DNA of 48,036 nt from an uncultured Lachnospiraceae bacterium. GTDB taxonomy: Bacteria; Bacillota; Clostridia; Lachnospirales; Lachnospiraceae. A program made the position numbers and the translations under genes. Shown in pieces: positions 7,095 to 14,316 of the stretch (position 1 is the stretch's first letter; each line of letters begins with the position of its first letter). The DNA lies in the NCBI GenBank assembly GCA_947648875.1, contig CANSPM010000029.1, positions 1 through 48,036 of the forward strand, read 5' to 3'. The notes below the pieces were generated by a model. It saw only the letters and a program-made list of their open reading frames with translations. It did not search any database and was not told the DNA's origin.

Positions 7095-9089
7095 TTACAT
7101 TTCCGCCAGTTGACAATCATGCTTTTTAAAGAAATCCACTCTCGGTTCCAGATACTTCAATTGATGACTCTCCACGTCTGCGATATAAAAAGAAACCGGC
7201 TCAAATATATTACTCCAATCCCACAATTCTTCTCCCAAATTGAGATACTCCCTAAACATTTCACAGCCTTCCGGTGCAATGGGATGTATTAGTATGGCCA
7301 TAACCTTACAAGCGTAAAGACAATCGATAACGAGCTGTTTTCTATTTTCCGCGTTATTCGTGGCATCTGCAATCTTTACATTGTTTACCCAATGCTTATT
7401 TATTGACCGGATAAAGTCATCTAACACATAAGAGATACGGTGAAACTCATGGTTATACATATAACGCTCATACTCGTAAACCGTTTTCTCTGTCATAAGA
7501 CTTATTTGTTCACTCACATCACCCTTCGGAATTTTTCCGTCACAATTATTCTGAATAGCATAGAAACAGGTCCGGATCAGCCGGTTAAACACATTGGTTA
7601 TTAGATTACCCTCTTTCAGAACCGGATCTACGCCAACCCGGTCTTCCTCTTTCATAAATACCTGCGGTTTAAAACCTACACTTTTGGAAGACAATCCCAA
7701 ACTCATAAAATGCATTCGCAATTGATCCTTAGTGTAATAATGAAGCAGTTCATCTGCCATAGGAGGCTTTAATTCGGAACTGCTGCTGGCTTTGGTATCC
7801 ATATACAATAAATGTCGATTGGCAATGATATGGGATAAGTATACGGTCTCCATATCCGGTACTTCCCCTTTGGGAACCTGTAATCCTGTAAATAACCCTG
7901 TCTGAGCGATGGCATAGAAATAAATGTTATCTTCTCCAATAAACTGATAAACTTTAGATTCCTCATCATACCACCACCTGGATAAGTCAGCTTCTTTTCC
8001 TTGCTCATTCAAATATGCTAAAGTAAAGGAAATCGGCGCCCATAGCGATTCCGGCCATACCCAAAAGGTGAGGTCTTTTAATTCTTCACACTCCGGGAAT
8101 GGTATACCCCATTCTACATTACCGGACAACCGAAAGGGAACCAGCGTCTTTCCGGAAGTATAATGAATATTGCTGGCTTCCAATACATTTTTAGCCTTGT
8201 CACGGTCATCCAGATTTTCAAATTCAAAGACCACCGACGGTTTCTTTTCCTCATTGGTTAATTTGTGAGGGGGCAGCTTGGCCGCCAATTCCGCCAGATC
8301 ACCTATATACTTTCTTGGTACATATAGGAATGGTTTTTTTAAAAATTCCTCTACGGTTTCTAGCTGATACTTACGCGTGTTTGTTCTTTTTCTTAAGAAA
8401 TCGTTGTATTCCTTTACTGTTTCAACGCAATATTCTAAGTCGAAATACCAATTTTTCACATCTCTGAGGTCAGGTTTTTTATTTGATATGCAGCTGACAG
8501 GATTGATAAGTTCCGAAGGCAAAAACTGATGTCCTAATGAACACTCATCGGCATATGCTTTTTCCGAAGCGCATCCCGGTATAGGACATTTCCCTGTTAC
8601 CTGTCTTCCGTTTAGAAACATCTTTTTTTCTTCATCATAAAACTGAGGCATGGACATTTTTTTAATATATCCGTTTTTGTATAAAGTATGAAACACGTTC
8701 TCTGATACCTGTTTGTGAAGGGAACCTGCTTCTCCCAGAGCCGATGCTCCAAAGAAATCTAAACGGATCCCATAGCTTTCCAGGGTTTTCTTCTGGTTCT
8801 CATGGTTCACCCGCACATAATCTTCTATAGTGCCTTCATACCCTGCTTCCTGTAGCTTGCGATAGCTTTCCATGATAGGAGAGCCATAACAATCCGTACC
8901 TGAAAGAAAGATAACATTGTCTTTCCCGATTCGATCTCTTAAAAATCGCGCAAAAATATCTGCATGTATAAACATACCGCCTACATGACCAAAATGTAAA
9001 TTTTTATTTCCATAAGGCATGCCTGCCGTGATAACGGCCCTCTTAGGAAATGTCGGGCGCTCATTTGGAGTTAACCGCTTACATATCAT
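7095..9089 (-). CDS. Divergent methionyl-tRNA synthetase-like protein
   Basis: 664 aa class I synthetase that should charge tRNA-Met with methionine. It has the HIGH-type motif HFGH at residues 32-35 in the MetRS context AGMPYGNKNLHFGH. The zinc-knuckle insertion includes CPIPGC and DECSLGHQFLPSELINP, followed by DVKNWYFDL, as in the E. coli-type enzyme. The anticodon-binding helical domain is C-terminal. The KMSKS loop is unusual: at about 430-437 it reads TKASSSSE, so the first Lys position and the usual KMSKS pattern are changed. It is AT-rich and lies among orphan ORFs, so it may be an acquired second MetRS, for example one tolerant of an inhibitor, or a repurposed paralogue. Its own site GGAAGGAAC lies before the ATG, which overlaps the stop of a small upstream ORF. 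Confidence 0.88.
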   Translation of the reverse strand: MICKRLTPNERPTFPKRAVITAGMPYGNKNLHFGHVGGMFIHADIFARFLRDRIGKDNVIFLSGTDCYGSPIMESYRKLQEAGYEGTIEDYVRVNHENQKKTLESYGIRLDFFGASALGEAGSLHKQVSENVFHTLYKNGYIKKMSMPQFYDEEKKMFLNGRQVTGKCPIPGCASEKAYADECSLGHQFLPSELINPVSCISNKKPDLRDVKNWYFDLEYCVETVKEYNDFLRKRTNTRKYQLETVEEFLKKPFLYVPRKYIGDLAELAAKLPPHKLTNEEKKPSVVFEFENLDDRDKAKNVLEASNIHYTSGKTLVPFRLSGNVEWGIPFPECEELKDLTFWVWPESLWAPISFTLAYLNEQGKEADLSRWWYDEESKVYQFIGEDNIYFYAIAQTGLFTGLQVPKGEVPDMETVYLSHIIANRHLLYMDTKASSSSELKPPMADELLHYYTKDQLRMHFMSLGLSSKSVGFKPQVFMKEEDRVGVDPVLKEGNLITNVFNRLIRTCFYAIQNNCDGKIPKGDVSEQISLMTEKTVYEYERYMYNHEFHRISYVLDDFIRSINKHWVNNVKIADATNNAENRKQLVIDCLYACKVMAILIHPIAPEGCEMFREYLNLGEELWDWSNIFEPVSFYIADVESHQLKYLEPRVDFFKKHDCQLAEM

Positions 9090-9169
9090 ATGATTTTGTT
9101 CCTTCCCATATTTGTTTTAATTATCCCTTGCTTCCCTTTTTGTTGGGGAAGCTCTGACTGTTCCGGCAT
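9086..9169 (-). CDS. Small upstream ORF overlapping the synthetase gene (27 codons)
   Basis: ATG at 9169 follows a strong site, GGAAAGGAGAC, by about 6 nt. The frame encodes a polar peptide beginning MPEQSELPQQKGKQ. Its TGA overlaps the synthetase ATG (ATGA), the usual sign of translational coupling. It may be a regulatory upstream ORF rather than a functional peptide. No family is recognised. Confidence 0.5.
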   Translation of the reverse strand: MPEQSELPQQKGKQGIIKTNMGRNKII

Positions 9170-9219
9170 AGTATGTCTCCTTTCCGAATCCCTGAAATAC
9201 ATGAAAATCTCAAAAATAA

Positions 9220-9256
9220 AAACGGTCAAAAACTCGTATCGAGCTTTTGACCGTTT
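9220..9256 (-). terminator. Strong terminator between the Met-rich leader ORF and the synthetase
   Basis: AAACGGTCAAAAGCTCG and CGAGTTTTTGACCGTTT (minus strand) pair nearly perfectly, followed by a T-rich TTTTTATTTTTG. It lies after the 30-codon ORF and about 130 nt before the synthetase start. It can end the small transcript or act as an attenuator for the synthetase. Confidence 0.8.
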
Positions 9257-9285
9257 GGTTCAGATTAACTAGGATAAGACACTTG

Positions 9286-9378
9286 TTATGAACACAGCCC
9301 AAAAAGCCCGTTGTCAATTTTGACAATAAGCTGCTGTTGCTGGTTCATCTTGTTCATGGCAATTGATAATTGAATCAT
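9286..9378 (-). CDS. 30-codon ORF with its own promoter and terminator (leader peptide or small protein)
   Basis: The frame starts MIQLSIAMNKMNQQQQ and ends KIDNGLFGLCS. AAAGGAAGG at 9387-9395 lies 8 nt before the ATG, a near-consensus promoter stands 28 nt further up, and a strong terminator follows 30 nt after the stop. Three of the first eleven codons are ATG, suggestive of a Met-sensing leader peptide in front of the synthetase, but the ORF could equally be an independent small protein. It has no membrane segment or signal peptide. Confidence 0.65.
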   Translation of the reverse strand: MIQLSIAMNKMNQQQQLIVKIDNGLFGLCS

Positions 9379-9405
9379 GGGCTTATCCTTCCTTTATTTT
9401 GTATG

Positions 9406-9434
9406 ATTTTATCAATATATATTTAAGTTGTCAA
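9406..9434 (-). promoter_or_regulatory. Near-consensus promoter of the 30-codon ORF / synthetase leader
   Basis: On the minus strand TTGACA (9434-9429) and TAAAAT (9411-9406) are 17 nt apart. Transcription would begin near 9399. Confidence 0.8.
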
Positions 9435-9451
9435 TATAAATATGGATTTTC

Positions 9452-9700
9452 TTACGGTAATTCTAAAAAATCCCATGCGTCCACCCCTATCTGCAAATTT
9501 CCCTCCGGATAGCGCCTTGCATATGCAAGCGTTTCGTCTATTACCAAAGCGTTTAATGCATATTCAGAACAGGAATTATCTTTAACACCCGGCAGATACG
9601 CATATACCGGGACGCCGCATTTCCCTGCCGGCACCCAAGGCCGGGAACGCGTTGTTTTCATAGTCATGTCCACATCAGAGCATGAGCTACAGCCACGCAC
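9452..9700 (-). pseudogene. Gene remnant, unrecognised C-terminal fragment
   Basis: The frame has a protein-like end (CSEYALNALVIDETLAYARR, then NLQIGVDAWDFLELP) but no convincing start or ribosome site. An in-frame stop lies shortly upstream near 9733. An ATG at 9672 (MTMKTTRSRPWVPAGK) could start a 71-aa product. The start region overlaps a perfect inverted repeat. Probably what is left of a longer gene; function unknown. Confidence 0.35.
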
Positions 9701-9722
9701 AGCGGAGAGATATTGTGCGTGG
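9693..9722. repeat. Perfect 9-bp inverted repeat
   Basis: CCACGCACA (9693-9701) and TGTGCGTGG (9714-9722) flank a 12-nt loop. No T-run follows on either strand, so it is not an obvious terminator. It could be an end of an old mobile element. Confidence 0.5.
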
Positions 9723-10114
9723 GGCGGAAATTAATCCGAAAAACACAAAAAGCCCCCACATAACCATAATTGTCTCACAAAACAGTTGACATTATCCCCA
9801 CAATGTGGTTGAATAAAATGTATCGGCGGTTCGGTCCCCTCCGAAAATGGTAACGAAAGTGAGATAACGAAAATGACATTTGTTGTGCATACAGATTTTT
9901 ACGGCTTGAATCACATAATGATCCACAGAGCAGTTACCTCGGTTTCACGTATGTAATTGATTTACCCTTTGGTAAAGAGATTATAGAAACAGTGCTATTT
10001 AAGACCCGGGCAACTTCTGTCCGGTTTTTTTGTGCTCTGAATCAATGGGGGCCCCACCCTTTCACGCGCCACGCGACATGAGATCACCTGATCTCCAACA
10101 AGGAGGAAATATAT
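9723..10114 (+). promoter_or_regulatory. Structured leader region of the ABC exporter genes
   Basis: No gene is supported. In order it holds CCACAATGTGG (palindrome near 9799), a 12-codon ORF starting ATGATCCACAGAGCAG near 9919-9957 and ending ATGTAA, the hairpin TTTACC-CTTT-GGTAAA near 9961-9976, a terminator at 10006-10031, and GAGATC-ACCT-GATCTC at 10080-10095 right before the AGGAGG of the exporter gene. The arrangement suits transcription attenuation of a drug-inducible exporter; this is inference. Confidence 0.4.
10006..10031 (+). terminator. Rho-independent terminator / possible attenuator
   Basis: CCGGGCA and TGTCCGG pair around ACTTC and are followed by seven T. It is 83 nt before the exporter start codon and no gene to its left on this strand needs it, which points to attenuation. 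Confidence 0.75.
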
Positions 10115-11860
10115 TTGAAAAAGCTAAAACATTATGTACTTCCCTATTGGAAAAGCTATGTCTTTGCCATTGTAAGTCTGATTCTGGCCATTCTTCTGGA
10201 GATGCTGACTCCTCAGATCACCAGGATTATCGTGAATGAATCCTTTGTGGGCGGAGATTTTTCCAGATTCGGTTTCCTGCTGACAGCCCTGGTGGTACTG
10301 GGAATCGGCAGAAGCCTGTTCGGCTATTGTAAGGAATTTACCTTTGACCGAAACAGCCAGACTGTGGGCACCGAGATGCGAAAAGACCTGTTTGCCCATC
10401 TCCAGACTCTTTCCATGGATTATTTTGACAATACCAACACGGGGGAGCTGATGGCCAGGGTCAAGGAGGATGTGGACAAAGTAAAAGACGCTTTCGGCAT
10501 GACGGGAATGCTGATCATACAGATTACCCTCTACATAGCTTCCGTGCTCTACTGCATGTTTTCCTTAAGTCCCCTGCTGGGACTGCTGCCCCTTACCGTC
10601 ATGATTTTCGGCGGAGGACTGAGTTTTATTCTGGAGAAAAAATTTGACAGGGTTTACTCGGATATCAGTGAGGAAAACGCGAATCTTACCACTGTGGCCG
10701 AGGAGAACCTTGCCGGGGTAAGGACGGTAAAAGCCTTTGCCAGAGAGAAATTCGAGATTGAAAAATTTGCGAAGCACAATAAACATTATTATGACTTGAA
10801 CATGGAGCAGGCCCGGATCGTGGCAAGATTTTATCCCATCTATCATTTCATTGGAGCCGTTCTCCCGGTGGTCTGCGCCATTCTGGGAGGCCTCCTGGTC
10901 ATCCGGGGAAAAATGGATCTGGGCTCCCTGGTGGCTTTTGTGGAGTATTCCAGAGATTGTACCTGGCCTCTGGACATGTTTGCCGAACTGGCCAACGAAT
11001 TGTCCTCCTCTTTTGCATCCTACAAGAAGATTAAGGCCATTGCCGACGAAAAACCCCGGCTTCTCCAAAGCGAAAACGCCGTGCATCTGGACCGGATACA
11101 GGGAAATCTGAAGTTTGAGAATGTGGAGCTGTCTCTGGACGGAAACACCATTCTTTCCGGAATCGACATTGATCTCCCCAGAGGTAAAACGCTCGGCGTC
11201 ATGGGGGCCACAGGCTCCGGAAAGAGTTCCCTGATCAATCTTTTGCAGCGGTTCTACGATCCCAGCCAGGGAAATATCTCTATCGACGGCACGGATCTCC
11301 GCGATATGGAGCTTTCCCAGATACGCAGCACCAGCGCCGTGGTCCTACAGGATGTCTTCCTCTTCTCCGACACCATCGAGGAGAACATAAAGATGGGCAG
11401 AAGGTATTCCATGGGACTGCCGGAAGTAAAAAGAGCCGCCCGAATGGCACAGGCACAGGATTTCATTGAGAAAATGGATGAGCAGTACAATACCGTGATC
11501 GGAGAAAAGGGAGTGGGACTCTCCGGCGGCCAGAAACAGCGGATCAGCATAGCGCGAGCACTTTCCAAAAATAGCCCCATTTTGGTTTTGGATGATTCCA
11601 CTTCCGCCCTGGACATGGAGACGGAACATGAGATTCAGATCATGTTGAAAAACATAACCGATTCCTCCAAGATCATTATCGCCCACCGGATTTCGGCAGT
11701 GCGGGGGGCGGATGAGATTATCTATCTGGATAAGGGCCGGATCGCTGAGAGAGGCACCCACGAGGAACTGCTGGCCCGCAGGGGACTGTATTATGCCACT
11801 TATATGGCGCAATACCCGGAGCATGAAGGCCTTGCAACAAAATGCGAAAGTACGGCGTAG
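10115..11860 (+). CDS. ABC exporter half-transporter with degenerate catalytic site (TM287/BmrC-like)
   Basis: 581 aa: an N-terminal six-helix exporter domain (to about residue 310), then a nucleotide-binding domain. Walker A GATGSGKSS is at about 363-371, the signature is a full LSGGQ, and Walker B LVLDDS is at about 490-494, with Asp where the catalytic Glu is expected. That replacement marks the degenerate-site subunit of heterodimeric exporters, and the next gene carries the matching faulty signature. Start is TTG: AGGAGG at 10101-10106 lies 8 nt before it and no ATG fits. Likely exports drugs or lipophilic compounds together with the product of the 12091 gene. Confidence 0.92.
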   Translation: MKKLKHYVLPYWKSYVFAIVSLILAILLEMLTPQITRIIVNESFVGGDFSRFGFLLTALVVLGIGRSLFGYCKEFTFDRNSQTVGTEMRKDLFAHLQTLSMDYFDNTNTGELMARVKEDVDKVKDAFGMTGMLIIQITLYIASVLYCMFSLSPLLGLLPLTVMIFGGGLSFILEKKFDRVYSDISEENANLTTVAEENLAGVRTVKAFAREKFEIEKFAKHNKHYYDLNMEQARIVARFYPIYHFIGAVLPVVCAILGGLLVIRGKMDLGSLVAFVEYSRDCTWPLDMFAELANELSSSFASYKKIKAIADEKPRLLQSENAVHLDRIQGNLKFENVELSLDGNTILSGIDIDLPRGKTLGVMGATGSGKSSLINLLQRFYDPSQGNISIDGTDLRDMELSQIRSTSAVVLQDVFLFSDTIEENIKMGRRYSMGLPEVKRAARMAQAQDFIEKMDEQYNTVIGEKGVGLSGGQKQRISIARALSKNSPILVLDDSTSALDMETEHEIQIMLKNITDSSKIIIAHRISAVRGADEIIYLDKGRIAERGTHEELLARRGLYYATYMAQYPEHEGLATKCESTA

Positions 11861-11881
11861 AGCGGAACATATAAATTATAC

Positions 11882-11970
11882 TAAGTGATTGCGAAACTCC
11901 CTTTCAGAACACAGAGGATGGGCAATATGACCAGCCTCGTCACTTGCGGACAGGGTTTCGCAGTCGTCTA
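11882..11970. repeat. Palindromic repeat element, copy B (89 bp)
   Basis: TAAGTGATTGCGAAAC at the left and GTTTCGCAGTCGTCTA at the right are inverted relatives. The interior CAGAGGATGGGCAATATGACCAGCCTCGTCACTTGCGGAC matches the reverse complement of copy A (2919-3060) with the nested centre missing. It is followed by AGAATTATATAC, also found after copy C, so B and C look like a tandem pair. Confidence 0.75.
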
Positions 11971-11983
11971 TAGAATTATATAC

Positions 11984-12061
11984 CAGACGTTTGCAAAACT
12001 TGCTTTCTGGAAACAGAGGATGGGCAATATGTACTTGCGGACAGAGTTTCGCAATTACCTA
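11984..12061. repeat. Palindromic repeat element, copy C (78 bp)
   Basis: CAGACGTTTGCAAAAC at the left and GTTTCGCAATTACCTA at the right. TTGCTTTCTGGAAACAGAGG and ATGGGCAATAT match copy A in reverse complement; the centre is even shorter than in copy B. With copy B it fills the gap between the two exporter genes. Confidence 0.75.
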
Positions 12062-12090
12062 GAATTATATACAAGAAAGAGGTGGAATAA

Positions 12091-13878
12091 TTGGCTGTAA
12101 ATTCATTTCGAGAAGATGAGCATATACAGGCGACAGACGCCAGGAAGATCGTGACCCGGCTGCTGGGATACCTGAGAGGCTACACCCGGGAAGTAATCCT
12201 GGTTCTGGCCGCCATGACTATTACGGTGGGAATCAGTCTGTATAATCCCCTGTTAATAGAAAGCGCCATTGATGACTATGTGGCGGAATTTGACTTCAAC
12301 GGACTGTTTCGCCTGGCCGCCTTTGCGGTGGGCATCAATATACTGTATGTGATCATGGTGAAAATCCGCATATATGTAATGTCCTATATATCCAACAAAA
12401 TTATATTGCGCATACGCGAGGATGTATACGAACATATCCAGTCCCTTTCCTTTACTTTTTTTGACAGCCGCCCCAGCGGGAAAATACTGGCAAGAATTAT
12501 TGGTGATGTCAATTCTCTGAAAGATGTCCTGTCCAAGGCCGTCACCAATATTATCCCCAACACCCTCACCATTATCGGGGTTCTGGTGATCATGTTTGTC
12601 AAAGACTGGAGACTGGCCCTGGCGGCGCTCTGCACCCTGCCCTTCATGGCCGTAGGCATCTTTTGGGTGGAGAAAACCAATCATGTGAGATGGCAGCTTG
12701 TGCGGAAAAAGGCATCCAATGTAAACGCTTATGTGCATGAGGACGTGGCGGGAATCCGGGTGGTACAGAGTCTGGACGCCGAGGCGGAGACCCGAAATCA
12801 GTTTAACGAACTTGCCCAGGAGCAATGTTCCTCCTTTATCCATGCCTGTCGCGCGGCGGACCTGTTTTTTCCGATTATCGACACCTCCTGGGGAATCAGC
12901 CTCATGATGCTGTATCTCGTAGGGGTAAAACTCATCGGCGCCCCCGAGATCTCCCTGGGTGTGCTGGTGGCTTTCGGCTCCTACGCCACCATGTTCTGGA
13001 ACCCCATTGCCAACCTGAGCACCTTTTTGAACCAGCTGGTCACCAATCTGTCCGCGGCGGAACGGGTATTTGATATACTGGATACGGAGCCGGAGATTCG
13101 GGACGCCGCCGATGCGGGAGAACTTCCGGAGATCAACGGAACGGTATCTTTTGAAGATGTGTCCTTTACCTATGATGAGGGCACGGAAAATGAGACCAGA
13201 GTCCTGAGTCATGTCAGCTTCACCGCCAGTCCCGGTGAAACCATTGCGCTGGTAGGGCCTACGGGCGCGGGAAAGACCACCATCGTCAACCTGATCAGCC
13301 GGTTCTACGACATACAGAAAGGCACGATCCGGATTGACGGATATGACTTAAAAAAAGTGAAGATCGACTCTCTGCGAAAGCAGATGGGCGTCATGACCCA
13401 GGACAATTTTATTTTTCACGGAACCGTGCGGGACAATATCGCCTATGGGAAACTTGACGCGACGGATGAAGAGATCATTGCCGCCGCGAAAGCCGTCAAT
13501 GCCCATGAATTTATTATGAAAATGGAGAAGGGATATCACACGGAACTGAAAGAGCAGGGGGCAGGCTTATCCATTGGGCAAAGGCAGCTGATCGCTTTTG
13601 CCAGAACCATGGTATCCCAGCCCAGGGTCCTCATCCTGGACGAGGCCACCTCCAGCATTGATACCCACACGGAGATTCTGGTGCAGAAAGGAATCGAGTC
13701 CCTGCTCAAAGGACGTACCAGCTTTGTCATCGCCCACCGGCTCTCCACCATCCAGAACGCGGACCGTATATTTGTCATCCATAACGGCGGCATCGCGGAG
13801 CAGGGTTCTCCTGCTGAACTGATGGAAAGAAAGGGGTTCTATTACGATTTGTACATGGCGCAGTTTGCCAATCTGTGA
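12091..13878 (+). CDS. ABC exporter half-transporter with catalytic Walker B (TM288/BmrD-like)
   Basis: 595 aa partner of the preceding gene, with an N-terminal exporter membrane domain and a C-terminal ATPase. Walker A GPTGAGKTT is at about 389-397, the signature reads LSIGQ instead of LSGGQ (about 492-496), and Walker B LILDEA keeps the catalytic Glu (about 518). The deviant signature here plus the Asp in the other subunit describe one consensus and one degenerate ATP site, as in heterodimeric multidrug exporters. TTG start, with AGAGGTGG 7-8 nt upstream. Separated from its partner by 230 nt holding two repeat elements. Confidence 0.92.
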   Translation: MAVNSFREDEHIQATDARKIVTRLLGYLRGYTREVILVLAAMTITVGISLYNPLLIESAIDDYVAEFDFNGLFRLAAFAVGINILYVIMVKIRIYVMSYISNKIILRIREDVYEHIQSLSFTFFDSRPSGKILARIIGDVNSLKDVLSKAVTNIIPNTLTIIGVLVIMFVKDWRLALAALCTLPFMAVGIFWVEKTNHVRWQLVRKKASNVNAYVHEDVAGIRVVQSLDAEAETRNQFNELAQEQCSSFIHACRAADLFFPIIDTSWGISLMMLYLVGVKLIGAPEISLGVLVAFGSYATMFWNPIANLSTFLNQLVTNLSAAERVFDILDTEPEIRDAADAGELPEINGTVSFEDVSFTYDEGTENETRVLSHVSFTASPGETIALVGPTGAGKTTIVNLISRFYDIQKGTIRIDGYDLKKVKIDSLRKQMGVMTQDNFIFHGTVRDNIAYGKLDATDEEIIAAAKAVNAHEFIMKMEKGYHTELKEQGAGLSIGQRQLIAFARTMVSQPRVLILDEATSSIDTHTEILVQKGIESLLKGRTSFVIAHRLSTIQNADRIFVIHNGGIAEQGSPAELMERKGFYYDLYMAQFANL

Positions 13879-13889
13879 TGCGCAAAAAA

Positions 13890-13930
13890 TTCCCCTGTGA
13901 GGTCCCGAGCTGCGGAACCTCGCAGGAGAA
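13890..13930 (+). terminator. Imperfect long hairpin after the exporter genes
   Basis: TTCCCCTGTGAGGTCCC and GGAACCTCGCAGGAGAA pair at 14 of 17 positions around GAGCTGC, 11 nt after the stop. There is no T-run, so termination is likely but not certain. Confidence 0.45.
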
Positions 13931-14006
13931 ACACAGTGCTTCCGCTTTCCAGCGCCAACACATACATATGACAATAAAACACATTATCCGTAAGAGACTC
14001 CGTATT

Positions 14007-14258
14007 TCAAACGAGAGCACTATGGAAGCCACACGTTTTAAGAACTCTGATAATCTCTTCCCACAGAGATTTTTCCTTTTGGAAACACGCACCAATCAAT
14101 TTGTTGACTAATATTAGTTGCTCATCTCTGCCCTCTTCAACAAGATGCATTTTAATAAAGAGCAACATAATTTTTGTCCATTCTTTTGCCAACTCCCCAA
14201 AAGTATCTCGACATAGCCTAAACTTCTCTTCATCCCACTGTTTTAAAAGCATATCCAT
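14007..14258 (-). CDS. Hypothetical helical protein, 83 aa
   Basis: A charged, amphipathic all-helical sequence (FGELAKEWTKIMLLFIKMHL; then WEEIIRVLKTCGF). No ribosome site is clear before the ATG at 14258, and the next ATG is two codons later. It lies 58 nt after the methyltransferase gene on the same strand, so it may be co-transcribed or may be the tail of a shortened gene. No family recognised. Confidence 0.4.
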   Translation of the reverse strand: MDMLLKQWDEEKFRLCRDTFGELAKEWTKIMLLFIKMHLVEEGRDEQLILVNKLIGACFQKEKSLWEEIIRVLKTCGFHSALV

Positions 14259-14316
14259 CTAAAAGGACGCACATTATCAATAATCTTTCTGTCCTTCATT
14301 TTTGGTGCCTGATACA

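Noticed and set aside
9090..9450. T-box riboswitch before the synthetase gene
   Set aside because: The conserved T-box (GGGTGGNACCGCG-like) sequence is not found on the minus strand; the leader has ORFs and a simple terminator instead.
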